Counted from the first letter of the stretch, positions 38,095 to 48,351 are shown. The stretch: 64,000 nt of DNA from CAZFHA01 sp964518595 (GCA_964518595.1 CAZFHA010000002.1:206359-270358), one strand, 5' to 3'. Numbers and translations: made by a program. Notes: generated from the sequence alone by a model not told the origin.

Positions 38095-40152
38095 TTATAA
38101 TCCAATCGCTGCCAATAAAGGAGCGATAGCTAGGTCAATCAACTTGATTCCTAAAAAGGGAGCAATAACACCGCCAAGTCCGTAAAAACCAAGGTTTCGA
38201 ATCAATAGCCGATTGGAACTCATGGGCTTATAGCGCACGCCTTTCATGGCTAAAGGAATTAAGGCCGGGATAATTAAAGCGTTGAAGATCAAAGCGGAAA
38301 GAATGGCACTATAGCTGGTTGCCAGGCCCATTACATTTAGCACCTGCATCTCTGGAATCAGGATCATAAACATAGCTGGGATAATGGCAAAGTACTTAGC
38401 AATATCATTCGCTATACTGAAGGTGGTTAAAGAACCTCGGGTAATCAGCAGCTGTTTACCGATCTCCACCACATCAAGAATTTTAGTCGGATCGGAATCC
38501 AGATCAACCATATTAGCGGCTTCCTTAGCGGAAGACGTTCCACTGTTCATAGCCAGACCCACGTCCGCTTGTGCCAAAGCCGGGGCATCGTTCGTACCGT
38601 CTCCCGTCATGGCGACAATTTTACCCTCTTCCTGTTCTTTTTTTATTAAGCTGATCTTATCCTCAGGCTTACATTCGGCCACGAAATCATCCACACCGGC
38701 TTCCTGAGCAATAGTAGCCGCCGTGAGAGGATTATCACCGGTGCACATAACTGTCCGAATCCCAATCTTCCGCAGCCGGGCGAACCGCTCTACCAGACCG
38801 GGTTTTATAGTGTCTTTTAAGTAAATAACACCCAGAATTCTGGTTCGGGTAGAGACCACCAAAGGGGTTCCACCCACATTTGAAACCCGATCTACCACTT
38901 GATTCAAATCCTTGGGTATATTCCCGTTGTTTTTTCTTACATAGGCCTCAATAGCACTTCCCGCACCTTTCCGCACCTGCTCCCCATCAGCTAAATCAAT
39001 CCCACTCATTCTGGTTTGGGCTGTGAAAGGCATAAAGTTTGCCGCATTCATATCCAGCCGATCAGGCATGGCACCCAGCCGTAATCCCAGTTCAACAATG
39101 GACTTACCTTCCGGGGTATCATCTTCCAGAGAACAGGCCACAGCCAAATCCAGCAGCTCTTGTTTTGAAGTGCCTTCCAGTATGTAAAAATCTGCCGCTA
39201 ACCGATTTCCATAAGTAATTGTACCGGTCTTGTCCAAGATCATAGTATCTACATCACCACAAGCCTCAACGGCCTTTCCCGACATAGCAATCACATTAAA
39301 CCGAGTTACCCGATCCATTCCGGCAATACCAATAGCAGACAATAGCCCACCGATAGTAGTAGGAATAAGGCATACCATTAAGGCCACCAAAGTAGCCACC
39401 GGTAAATTCAGTCCAAGATAAGCTGCCACGGGATAGAGGGTTACGATCACAATGAGAAAGATTAAGGTTAAGCTAACCAATAAAGTTGACAAAGCAATTT
39501 CATTAGGCGTCTTTTTACGTTTAGCCCCTTCTACCATGGCGATCATTTTATCCAGAAAACTTTCTCCAGGCATTGAAGTAATTTGAATGGTCAGCCAGTC
39601 ACTGGCTACGGTAGTTCCACCGGTGACAGAAGCAAAATCGCCGCCCTTTTCTTTTACTACCGGAGCAGATTCACCGGTAATCGCCGACTCATCTACAGAG
39701 GCAATCCCGTCAATCACTTCACCGTCATTGGGAATAAGCTCGCCAGCTTTTACCAATACAATATCACCTTTTTTCAGTTCCGTAGCACTGATGATTTCTT
39801 CATCTCCCTCAGGATTTATACGTCTGGCTTTTGTATCTTTTTTTGTCTTTTTGAGACTCTCCGCTTGAGCCTTCCCCCGCCCTTCCGCCACAGCTTCGGC
39901 AAAATTTGCGAATAGCAAGGTGATAAATAGAATTACACATACAATGATGTTATAAGCTCTAAGCTTATCTCCTGAAGCATCAAAGAGACTAGGAAAGAAA
40001 GCTAGAATTAGAGTAATGATGAAGCCAATTTCTACCACAAACATAACCGGATTTTTGATCATGTAACGTGGATCCAACTTAGTAAATGCCCCTTTAATAG
40101 AAGAAAGCAAAATATCCTTAGTAATAAATTTGGTTTTTTTATGTTGACTCAA
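38095..40152 (-). CDS. kdpB: KdpB, potassium-transporting ATPase ATP-binding chain
   Basis: The P-type ATPase subunit, 685 residues. The phosphorylation site is in ILDKTGTITYGN near residue 307, with the TGES actuator motif near 157, the nucleotide-binding KGAGSAIEAYV region near 395, and TGDGTNDAPAL near 515. It starts at TTG 40152, with AAGGAGG eight bases upstream. It lies 13 bases after kdpA. Confidence 0.96.
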   Translation of the reverse strand: MSQHKKTKFITKDILLSSIKGAFTKLDPRYMIKNPVMFVVEIGFIITLILAFFPSLFDASGDKLRAYNIIVCVILFITLLFANFAEAVAEGRGKAQAESLKKTKKDTKARRINPEGDEEIISATELKKGDIVLVKAGELIPNDGEVIDGIASVDESAITGESAPVVKEKGGDFASVTGGTTVASDWLTIQITSMPGESFLDKMIAMVEGAKRKKTPNEIALSTLLVSLTLIFLIVIVTLYPVAAYLGLNLPVATLVALMVCLIPTTIGGLLSAIGIAGMDRVTRFNVIAMSGKAVEACGDVDTMILDKTGTITYGNRLAADFYILEGTSKQELLDLAVACSLEDDTPEGKSIVELGLRLGAMPDRLDMNAANFMPFTAQTRMSGIDLADGEQVRKGAGSAIEAYVRKNNGNIPKDLNQVVDRVSNVGGTPLVVSTRTRILGVIYLKDTIKPGLVERFARLRKIGIRTVMCTGDNPLTAATIAQEAGVDDFVAECKPEDKISLIKKEQEEGKIVAMTGDGTNDAPALAQADVGLAMNSGTSSAKEAANMVDLDSDPTKILDVVEIGKQLLITRGSLTTFSIANDIAKYFAIIPAMFMILIPEMQVLNVMGLATSYSAILSALIFNALIIPALIPLAMKGVRYKPMSSNRLLIRNLGFYGLGGVIAPFLGIKLIDLAIAPLLAAIGL

Positions 40153-40165
40153 AATGAGTACCTCC

Positions 40166-41893
40166 TTATCCTAATGTCAGTTGCTCGGCAATGGGTCCCA
40201 AAGAGAGTACGGGGAAAAAAGTCAAAGCCGCAAATATAACCACAATGGCCGCTAAAATCATCCCAAAGAAAACCGTGTTTGTTTTTAAGGTGCCGGGGGA
40301 TTCATTAACGACACGCTTTTTCATCAGTGAAGCAGCAATAGCCAGTTGAATAACAATGGAAAGATAGCGGCCAAAAAACATAACCAATCCCGTGGTAATA
40401 TTCCAGAATGTAGTATTGTCTTTAAGCCCCTCAAATCCAGAACCATTATTAGCCGCCGCCGAGGTAAATTCATATAAAATCTGCGACAAGCCATGAAAAC
40501 CAGGATTACTCAAAGCCGATACCCCAGCTGGTTGGGTCACTGCCAAGGCGCTAAATCCCAAGATCAATAGGGGGTGAATGATAATTGCCAGAACCGTTAG
40601 CTTCATTTCACGGCTTTCAATTTTTTTGCCCAAATACTCCGGTGTACGTCCAATCATCAGCCCGCAAATGAAGACAGCCAGAATCACATACATCATCATA
40701 TTCATAAAGCCCACACCGACGCCACCAAAGACAACATTTAACATCATGTTCAGCAAGGCCACAAATCCGCCCATAGGGGTTAAGGTATCATGCATGTTAT
40801 TAACAGAACCGGTGGTGAAAGCCGTAGTCACTGTAGTAAAGAGCGAAGATTGAGCGATACCAAAGCGAACTTCTTTGCCCTCCATACTTCCCATACTTGA
40901 ATCAATCCCTAGAGAAGTTAATGCCGGATTCCCAGCACTTTCTGCCCAAAAACAAACACTCAGTCCAACCAAAAAGAGTACCGCCATAGCAATGAAAAGT
41001 GTTCGCCCTTCGCCACCTAACCAGCGATTCTTAAGCTGAACTTTACTTCCCTGTGCCAAGAGTCGTTTCTGCCGCTGGTTCTGAAAAAACAAACCAAAGG
41101 CTACCACCGCTGAGCCTGGCACCAGCATCATGGATAACATCTCAACCATATTGGTCAGGACATTAGGATTTTCAAAAGGGGTTGACGAATTAGCCCCCAA
41201 AAAGCCACCGCCATTGGTACCCAGATGCTTAATTGATACCAAAGAAGCAATCGGTCCATTGGCCACATCCTGAAGCTTACCTTCTAAGGTCGTTAGAGTC
41301 TGTGTCATAGAAAAATTCTGTGGGGAGCCTTGTGAGACCAGAAAAAGGCCCACAAGCAAAGCCAAGGGCAGGAAAACCCGGGTAATAATCCGGACAAAGT
41401 CTTCATAAAAATTCCCTAGACTTTCTTTGCCACAGATACCACGGGTAAAGGCGGCAAAGGCCGCATATCCGGAAGCTGCCGAAGTAAACATCAAGAAAGT
41501 AATTACCAATATTTGACTAAGGTATGATAAGCCTGATTCTCCAGCGTAGTGCTGAAGATTTGTATTAGTCATAAAACTGATAATAGTATTAAAAGACAAA
41601 GTCGCTTCCATATTAGGAATGCCATTGGGATTTAAAGGTAAAAAACTCTGAATACGCAAAATAAGATAACCAGCAAAAATCATTACTCCATTAGTCAAAA
41701 CCAAGTTAAATGCATACTCTTTCCAGTTCATCCCGTGGCGGTCAATTCGACACAGCCGAAAAATAAAATTATCTATCGGGTTACACAGTGGATCGGCAAA
41801 AGTTTTCTCTTTATCTATAATATGGTAGAGGTACTTACCCATGGGAAGCACCAAAAGAAAAAATGCTACCAACACAATCACAATTTGAATCAT
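40166..41893 (-). CDS. kdpA: KdpA, potassium-transporting ATPase potassium-binding chain
   Basis: The membrane subunit carrying the potassium selectivity filters, 575 residues with about ten membrane segments. Recognisable pieces include the start IQIVIVLVAFFLLVLPMGKYL, GTNGGGFLGANSSTPFENP (filter region), FTTGSVNNMHDTLTPMGG and FTSAAANNGSGFEGL. The ATG at 41893 has AAGGAG upstream. It follows kdpF by 28 bases. Confidence 0.96.
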   Translation of the reverse strand: MIQIVIVLVAFFLLVLPMGKYLYHIIDKEKTFADPLCNPIDNFIFRLCRIDRHGMNWKEYAFNLVLTNGVMIFAGYLILRIQSFLPLNPNGIPNMEATLSFNTIISFMTNTNLQHYAGESGLSYLSQILVITFLMFTSAASGYAAFAAFTRGICGKESLGNFYEDFVRIITRVFLPLALLVGLFLVSQGSPQNFSMTQTLTTLEGKLQDVANGPIASLVSIKHLGTNGGGFLGANSSTPFENPNVLTNMVEMLSMMLVPGSAVVAFGLFFQNQRQKRLLAQGSKVQLKNRWLGGEGRTLFIAMAVLFLVGLSVCFWAESAGNPALTSLGIDSSMGSMEGKEVRFGIAQSSLFTTVTTAFTTGSVNNMHDTLTPMGGFVALLNMMLNVVFGGVGVGFMNMMMYVILAVFICGLMIGRTPEYLGKKIESREMKLTVLAIIIHPLLILGFSALAVTQPAGVSALSNPGFHGLSQILYEFTSAAANNGSGFEGLKDNTTFWNITTGLVMFFGRYLSIVIQLAIAASLMKKRVVNESPGTLKTNTVFFGMILAAIVVIFAALTFFPVLSLGPIAEQLTLG

Positions 41894-41921
41894 CTAACCT
41901 ATATCTCCTTACATAATCTCT

Positions 41922-41999
41922 TTAAAATTTCTCCGGGTTAATCAGTGCAAAGACCAAGTACCCGGCTACACCCAGAACAATCAACATAAGAACTAGCAT
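41922..41999 (-). CDS. kdpF: KdpF small subunit (25 aa)
   Basis: A single hydrophobic helix that stabilises the KdpFABC complex. The product starts MLVLMLIVLGVAG and ends ALINPEKF; the NPEKF tail is the KdpF signature. AAGGGG lies six bases before the ATG. It is too short for most gene callers. Its place directly before kdpA matches the usual kdpFABC order. Confidence 0.9.
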   Translation of the reverse strand: MLVLMLIVLGVAGYLVFALINPEKF

Positions 42000-42009
42000 A
42001 AACATCCCC

Positions 42010-42099
42010 TTATTTTGAAATTTGTCTCTGGCAAAAATCAGCCAAAAACTCTACACAGCCAAAACCTATCACAAGTAAACCAATCATAAGAAAATCCAT
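42010..42099 (-). CDS. 29-aa membrane protein at the head of the kdp operon
   Basis: The frame starts MDFLMIGLLVIGFG and ends ADFCQRQISK, one membrane helix with a charged tail. AGGAGG is placed seven bases before the ATG, and the stop lies ten bases before the kdpF start. Short hydrophobic ORFs are often seen before kdpF in other phyla, but I know no assigned function. It could be a pump accessory or a translational leader. Confidence 0.65.
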   Translation of the reverse strand: MDFLMIGLLVIGFGCVEFLADFCQRQISK

Positions 42100-42119
42100 C
42101 TTCAACCTCCTCAGGATTT

Positions 42120-42300
42120 GGATTCAATCACAAAGCTATAGTAAAGCAAATGGGATTAAATTCGTATTAGAAAAAAGCTGCCGGTATTAAGATTGCGTAA
42201 AGAAGGCAGAAAGTTCCTCTTGAAGCTATATTAACATATTTTGAATTGAAAGAATTTTCAAGCTAATTTATCAGATAGAAGCGGACAGGACTCCCTTGTC
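42120..42300 (-). promoter_or_regulatory. kdp operon upstream region
   Basis: About 180 AT-rich bases lie between the first small kdp ORF and the terminator of the 65-aa gene. The kdp promoter and KdpE site should be here, but I see no unambiguous -35/-10 pair and no riboswitch. Confidence 0.4.
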
Positions 42301-42305
42301 ATGCC

Positions 42306-42342
42306 AAAAAAACCCTACCGCTAGTGAGCAGTAGAGTTTTTT
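42306..42342 (-). terminator. Terminator after the 65-aa membrane protein gene
   Basis: On the minus strand CTCTACTG and CGGTAGGG form a stem around an eight-base loop, followed by TTTTTTT. It separates the 65-aa gene from the kdp operon. Confidence 0.8.
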
Positions 42343-42375
42343 ACAGGGAGAAAATTGCGCCCATAGAAGGCTGTT

Positions 42376-42573
42376 TTATTTCTTTTTATTGGCTGTTGTC
42401 ACTAAGCTTAAAACAAAAATACCACCACCGGCGATGACATAGAATATGATCAAACCAGTAAGATTCTTCTCATCAACGGGTTGTCCGTTAAATATTGTGT
42501 CACGTAAGCTAATGATAAAGGAAAGTATGATAGCGACAATAATGATAACCAGACTAATTATTTTTTTTGACAT
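42376..42573 (-). CDS. Small two-helix membrane protein, unknown
   Basis: A 65-residue protein with two hydrophobic segments (about 5-22 and 40-58) joined by a polar loop (RDTIFNGQPVDEKNLTG) and ending in ANKKK. GAGGGAACAAC precedes the ATG, and a clear terminator follows. I do not recognise the family. Its position between kdp and a two-component system may be chance. Confidence 0.6.
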   Translation of the reverse strand: MSKKIISLVIIIVAIILSFIISLRDTIFNGQPVDEKNLTGLIIFYVIAGGGIFVLSLVTTANKKK

Positions 42574-42892
42574 TGTTGTTCCCTCTTTTTTCTAAATACT
42601 AATAGGCCTTTCAATCCTGAAAATTAATCACTGGACAAATACAATGAAGATTCACTGTTCAGATGTCATTTTCACGTCTTCCACTCCTTTGACTGTTTCT
42701 TCTCTTCCCAAAGCAGGAGCTGCAGGTTACTCTAGCCATTAGCCACCGCCTGCTGATTATTGTATGGATTTGGGGCTGACAAATAAATTAGTTCGCCTGA
42801 TTATTTTTCGTTATTTTGTTTTAGAATTCCTTACTACATCCATGCTATACTATTCAGACAGGTGAGCTAATAGATAGTTACATGGAGGCAAA
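42574..42892. other. Intergenic region with an unexplained structured segment
   Basis: These 319 bases separate the divergent 65-aa gene and Spo0A-like regulator gene. Near 42705-42717 the sequence TTCCCAAAGCAGG is identical to part of the cobalamin riboswitch at 32530, but the rest does not match. A -10-like TATACT lies at about 42845 on the plus strand, likely for the regulator gene. Confidence 0.4.
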
Positions 42893-43681
42893 ATGGAAAA
42901 TCCATTATCCATACTTTTAATTGAAGACGACCCACGGGAATGCCAAGAAATGATTGAGCAGATTGAACTCTCTTCAGAAGTTAAATTAGTTGGTGTTACC
43001 AATAATGCTCTAAAAGCCTTGGAGCAAGTCTCTGACCTGCAGCCAGAGGCAATTATTTTAGACTTAGAACTTCACAATGGTTATGGAAATGGTCTAACTT
43101 TTCTGGAGTCTCTCGGTGCTGCCAAATTAACTTTTCCTGTCTATGTGCTGGTCACCACCCATAATCTAAGCAGTATCACCCATGCCGGGGTACGTAAAAT
43201 GGGCGCCGACTTTATTATGCTGAAAAGTCAGGAAGATTACTGTCCCAAAACTGTGATAGATTTTCTGATCTCTTTAAAAACGGTGATTAAAAGTAATAGA
43301 GCCTCCCACTCCCAAGCCCCCAGCCCGGTTACACCCGAACAGCAGAAGCGCCGGATGAAAAATAGAGTGGTCACAGAACTTGAGCATGTGGGGATTCCTC
43401 CTAATGCCTTGGGACGTAAATACTTAATTGATAGCATTCTGCATGTCAGTAGGGATGAAAAAGAAAATCTCCTTACCGCCATATCCAAGAAATACCAGAA
43501 AACCGAAACAAGTGTGGAAAGAGCCATGCAAAATGCCATAGATAAAGCTTGGAAAACAGCCCATATTGATGATTTAGAAAAATACTACACGGCTCGAATC
43601 ACTTCAACCCGAGGCGTACCTACCATCATGGAATTTATCTATTATTATGCCGATAAAATCAAGAATGAGGATTATCAATAA
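42893..43681 (+). CDS. Response regulator with Spo0A-type DNA-binding domain
   Basis: The 262-residue protein has an N-terminal receiver (EDD at 11-13, phospho-acceptor in ILDLELHNG near 57, lysine in MLKSQED), a linker, and a C-terminal domain like Spo0A: GIPPNALGRKYLIDSI, then KKYQKTETSVERAMQNAIDKAW, which matches the Spo0A recognition helix region, and PTIMEFIYYYADKI at the end. It is not Spo0A itself: the receiver differs and the protein is paired with the kinase encoded 15 bases downstream. It probably binds Spo0A-box-like sites. Confidence 0.82.
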   Translation: MENPLSILLIEDDPRECQEMIEQIELSSEVKLVGVTNNALKALEQVSDLQPEAIILDLELHNGYGNGLTFLESLGAAKLTFPVYVLVTTHNLSSITHAGVRKMGADFIMLKSQEDYCPKTVIDFLISLKTVIKSNRASHSQAPSPVTPEQQKRRMKNRVVTELEHVGIPPNALGRKYLIDSILHVSRDEKENLLTAISKKYQKTETSVERAMQNAIDKAWKTAHIDDLEKYYTARITSTRGVPTIMEFIYYYADKIKNEDYQ

Positions 43682-43696
43682 AGGAGAATCTGCGCT

Positions 43697-45172
43697 ATGG
43701 AAGCTTTTCTGATAATCCGCTTCTTCGGGCTTTTGCTTGTCGCTTTGTATGTCTATGGAAAAATACTACATATCCAGCCTTTATCAAAAGCTAAAATTAT
43801 AGCATCCGTTATTTTTGCCCTACTCATGAGCCTCCCTCTCTCTTACGTTCCGCCCTTTTATGAGCTTATATTTCTTGGCTCTTGCTGCCTCTTTCTGGGA
43901 GTAATAACCAAGGTCAAGCCAACCCTTCTCCTAACCGCGGTATTTATTTCTACCGGCATAAGTTTAGGCATTGAAGTCTTGGCCTTTACCCTTACCATGG
44001 GCGTCTCAAGTCTGATAGATTTCATTCTTCAAAGCACCCGAATATCCCTTGAAATACCACCGAGTCTTCCACCGCTTTGGAACGCTCTTCAGGAAGCTAT
44101 TGTGGTAAGCTTAAGCATAATTATTGCCCGCTTTTTCTTTCGACTAAAACGGCTAAAATCAGGCTTTGTATTTTTAGAAAGCCGTCAGGCCAAATGGCTG
44201 GGGATAATCTTTAGTGTCATAATCATGCTTGCCAGAAGTGTGCTCGATCAGACCATACCACTACTAGTTGGTATAAATATTAGTACAATTGGGCTTTATG
44301 TATGGTGGCAATACCATACCACCATACTCTATCAACAGCGCATAAACCAACGAGAAATAAACCGCTGTCTAGCCGAGATCAAGGCGCGAGATGAGCAAAT
44401 CCAAAAGCTCACCTATTCCAACCAGCTCTTAGCCAAAGGAATGCATCGTGATAACAAGTTGATTCCCGCTATGTATGCTGCGGTTAATAGTTTTCTTCAA
44501 AATACTGGCAGACAAATTGACTCAGATAACCAGCAAAAGGGCAAGACCCTCCTTCAGGAGCTGGAGGAAATAATGGCAGAGCGCAAAGAAACCCTGCTCC
44601 AAATACAAGACGCAGGCAAGACTCTTCCTACAACAGAATTAGAACGAATCGACTATATTTTACAGCACATGCTCCAACAGGCTACTCAAAAGCAGATTCA
44701 CTTTGATGTAATTGTCCTCGGCCAAATAAAAAGTCTGGCTGAAAGTCTAATCGCTAAAGCAAAACTAGAAACATTACTGGCAGATCTAATTGAAAATGCC
44801 ATCATCGCGCTCTCTTCCAGCAGCTACAAAAAAATCCTAGTCACACTAGCCGCTGTGGAAGGCCAGCTGGAAATTAGTGTGCAAGATAGTGGTGCCCCCT
44901 TTGAAATCAGCACCTTGATTCAGCTAGGCGAGGAAAAAGTCACCACCCACGCATCCAGTGGCGGCAGTGGCATTGGTTATCTGACTATTTTTGAAATACT
45001 AAAAGAAACTGGTGCAAGCCTAATTATTTCAGAACCGCTACCTCAAGAGCATTCATTTTCCAAATCAATAAAAATCCGTTTTGACAACCAAAATGAATAC
45101 ATCATTTATTCCTACCGGGGGTCGAAAATCCCGTCGCAGGGCAGAGATAACATGATTATTTTGGTGTGCTAA
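43697..45172 (+). CDS. GHKL-type sensor histidine kinase
   Basis: A 491-residue membrane kinase with about six hydrophobic segments in the first 210 residues, a coiled-coil linker, a putative phospho-acceptor histidine in GMHRDNKLIPAMYAAV (about 250), and a C-terminal ATPase domain with LIENAIIALSS, VQDSGAPFEI and GGSGIGYLTIFEIL. The arrangement resembles AgrC-like kinases in Clostridia. AAGGAG precedes the ATG. It forms a two-gene operon with the Spo0A-like regulator; the signal is unknown. Confidence 0.85.
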   Translation: MEAFLIIRFFGLLLVALYVYGKILHIQPLSKAKIIASVIFALLMSLPLSYVPPFYELIFLGSCCLFLGVITKVKPTLLLTAVFISTGISLGIEVLAFTLTMGVSSLIDFILQSTRISLEIPPSLPPLWNALQEAIVVSLSIIIARFFFRLKRLKSGFVFLESRQAKWLGIIFSVIIMLARSVLDQTIPLLVGINISTIGLYVWWQYHTTILYQQRINQREINRCLAEIKARDEQIQKLTYSNQLLAKGMHRDNKLIPAMYAAVNSFLQNTGRQIDSDNQQKGKTLLQELEEIMAERKETLLQIQDAGKTLPTTELERIDYILQHMLQQATQKQIHFDVIVLGQIKSLAESLIAKAKLETLLADLIENAIIALSSSSYKKILVTLAAVEGQLEISVQDSGAPFEISTLIQLGEEKVTTHASSGGSGIGYLTIFEILKETGASLIISEPLPQEHSFSKSIKIRFDNQNEYIIYSYRGSKIPSQGRDNMIILVC

Positions 45173-45299
45173 TGAGGAAAAATCTTCTCACGTCTTAGCT
45201 TTCTGTCTTTAACTTAGGTTAATTTTCCTCTAGCTGCATAACAGGTGGATTTTTGTCACGATCATCGTCTCGACTGACTTAATCCGACATATAATGTAA

Positions 45300-45327
45300 G
45301 GCTGTCAGGATAATATACCCGACAGCC
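45300..45327. terminator. Hairpin between the kinase and surface protein genes
   Basis: GGCTGTC and GACAGCC form a seven-base stem around a 14-base loop in the gap between two convergent genes. The T run is poor on both strands, so it is a weak terminator candidate. Confidence 0.45.
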
Positions 45328-45369
45328 CCTTAATGGTTATAGATCAAATAACTAGCAAATCACCCAGAT

Positions 45370-48184
45370 TTATTTCGATATATTACCCTTTCTCCGCCGG
45401 AACTGTACCGTAAGCAAAGCTATACTACCAGCCGCCAAGAGACCAAAAGCACCATATAAAAGTGCTCCATCCACTTCACCTGTTCTGCCTGTTCCTGGAC
45501 TGGTAGTAGGGGTTATACCGCCCGAGCCGCCCCCAGAGCTTCCTACCCCTGTTTCCGAAGTAGCCGAAGAGGTAATCACTTCAGAGGTCGTCGACGTATC
45601 AGTTACACTTGATGTTTCGGATTCCGTAGGTAAAGCTGTCCACAAGGCCTGGAGTGTTAGATTTCCAGTTACTACATCCGCAGTAAAATTCCACAAATTT
45701 CCACTTTCATTAGGCGGCAGTGCCGTCCAACCGTCCAAGGTAAAGCCGTTACGAACTACCCCAGTAGGTTCTGTGATTCCTTCCCCATAACCAACTGTAG
45801 CAGTGGGAACCGGACTTCCACCAGCTGAATCAAAGGTAACAGTATATTGATTCAGCTGCCACTTGGCTGTGAGCGTTACATCGCCGGTTACAGTATCAGT
45901 CTGGAAATTCCACGGTCTTTGAGGAAGAGTCGAAGCATACCAACCCTGAAATTGTCTGCCAATCCAGACCGGCTCCATGGGTGCTGTTAATAAATCTCCG
46001 TAGGCACCATTAATTGTCTGTACCACTTCACCATTTGCCGGATCAAAGGTAATGGTATAAACCACCGGCGACCAGCGGGCATGTAAGGTCATGTCTCCAC
46101 TAACTGTATCACTGGCAAAGCTCCACGCCGTATCAAAGGTGGGCTCATGATACCATCCCTCCAATATGTAACCGGTGCGGCTAATATTCTGAGCAGGCAG
46201 TAGCACACCCGTAACAGCAATCAGATCAAAAACCGGCGTCTCCAAACTGTTAGTTTCAAAAGTCACGGTGTTGAAAGTAATCAGTGTACCACTGGTGTAG
46301 GTTACATCAAAATTGTTATAGGCATAGCTAAAATTCGCTGCTCCCAATGGGGCTTCCGAAAAAGACGTTGTGAAGATATTCAGTCCATGTAAAGCAATAT
46401 CCGTTGGATCAGTAATATAGTTGCCCGTCGCAGCTTGATTGTCGGAGAAAACCACACCCAGGCCCACAGTTAATTGACTTAAAGATTCTACATTTATTGC
46501 CCCTCCGTCTGTACCTGCCAGATTATGAGTCAAAGAACCATTCTGAATATCCATAATGACATTAGTAAACCAAGTAGAAATTCCCCCTCCAGCGTAGGTT
46601 GACTGATTATAACTGATGTTACCACCAGTCATAGTTAAATGCGCCCCATAATCTAAAAAGAGACCCCCAGCCTGACCATCTGCCCGATTGTTCAGAATAG
46701 AACCACCACTTATATCTGCAACATACGCACGAACTCCTCCACCGGTAAAAGCTGTATTGTCTGCAATAATACCGCCACTAAGGTTAAAAACAGCACCCAC
46801 ATCGTAATAATGAAAAAAGCCGCCACCACTGTCGGCAGAGTGGTTATGAACCAGAGAACCACCAGACATGGTAAACTTTAAGGCGGATACTCCGCCACCA
46901 CCGGAAAAACCTGTATTCATGGTAGTACGGTTATAACTAACTTCAACACTACCTGATAAATCAACAGGACAATCTGCATCGGCAAAAATCCCACCTCCAC
47001 TCTCTCCAGTTGTATTATCTGTAATCCTGCCTCCGCTTATCCGTATCTCAGAATTCGGCATAGGCGAGCTCACCGCAATTCCGCCACCTGTAACCTTGGC
47101 AACATTGCCACTAATGGAACCCCCATCCATCAAAAGGATATTTTGAGAAAAAACGCCACCACCACTATAAGTCGTAGCACGATTGCCACTGATTTCGCCA
47201 CCATGAATGGTAACTGTACCATTGAGATGCAAATAAACACCGCCCCCATTATCTCCGGCAGTATTGTCACGAATTTGTCCGCCATTAATGGTGATACTAG
47301 AACTGGAAACAAAAACACCACCACCATTACCACTAGCCGTATTATTACTGATAATAGCGTTATTGATTACCATTTCTCCGGCACTCCAGACACCACCACC
47401 ATATTCATTATTGGCTCGGTTACTATCAATTACTACAGCATTATTTAATGTTAGTTTTGCATTAGCTAAAATAGCTCCACCATGATTGTGAGAATAATTT
47501 CCGCTTAAATTGCCACCGTTAACAGTAAGATCGCCTTGGGCATTAATCGCGCCACCACCACTGGCTCGGCAGTTAATAATATTGGGGTTATTAAGTATGA
47601 GACTTGTTGTATTAGCCGCTAAGCCCCCCCCGGTCATTCACCTGATCTCCCGCCAAGATCACATTAGAAAAGCTTAAACTAACACTGCCGCCAGACACCT
47701 GAAAGTGTCTGCCATTATAGGCAGTGGTCAGTGTAACCGGCTGATCCGCCATCAATGTTAGGGAACGATCAATTGTCAGTTCACTGTCTAAAACTAAATC
47801 ACCACTAAAAGAAACTGCATCAATCACCGGATTCGCCAGCGCCGCCTGCAACTCCACAAAATCCCCCACTATCGCTGTAGCCGAGGGCGCAAAATCCAGG
47901 GTTTCTTGACTGATAACTGTTGAACTTTCTTCATTAGTAGAATCTTTACTTCCACTAGTTGACTGGCCGGACACAGTAGACGATGTAAGCGAACTGTTAT
48001 CTGTATCACTATTACTAGCCTCAACCTTAGCAGTATCAGACTCAGAACTCTCCCCCATAGCTGCAAATCCCGCCAATGGAGACTTAGAACCACTACTATC
48101 ATAATCCTTCGGCGTGCAGCTTGCCAGTAAAGCCACTGTCACTAACCCAACCAAACTAATCTTAGAAAAGGTCTTGCTATTCAT
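45370..48184 (-). CDS. Surface lipoprotein with beta-helix and InlB-type repeats, split by a frameshift
   Basis: Two frames join into one protein. The first (48184 to 47612) has a signal peptide with lipobox LLASC and a Ser/Thr-rich linker; the second (47637 to 45370) continues with many right-handed beta-helix repeats rich in GGG and NTA-type turns, then three InlB B-repeat/Flg_new modules (TITFDPANG..., FQGWY, LTAKW), a Ser/Thr stretch, a membrane segment and RRRKG. Homology runs through the shift at a G8 tract. One fewer G would give about 937 residues. It is probably a cell-surface adhesin. Confidence 0.78.
47624..47631 (-). repeat. G8 homopolymer at the frameshift
   Basis: Eight consecutive G on the coding strand mark the point where the lipoprotein frame and the beta-helix frame meet. 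Seven or ten G would give one continuous reading frame; eight gives a stop twelve bases later. Confidence 0.9.
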
Positions 48185-48351
48185 ATTGTCTCCTCCTGTC
48201 TGAAATGCGCAGTAAATGTGAAAATCATCTTGTATTTATTATATCATAAATACACATTTACACACGACAATTACACACTTACCGAAAAGCAGATGTCTGA
48301 ATCGGAAAGGAAACAATATTGATATATCTCTTATCTCATTGAAAAAGCTTA

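Noticed and set aside
47100..47400. Repetitive CCACCACC-rich DNA that could pass for a tandem repeat array
   Set aside because: It is the DNA of the glycine-rich beta-helix repeats; units are imperfect and coding. No CRISPR repeat-spacer pattern was seen anywhere in the window.
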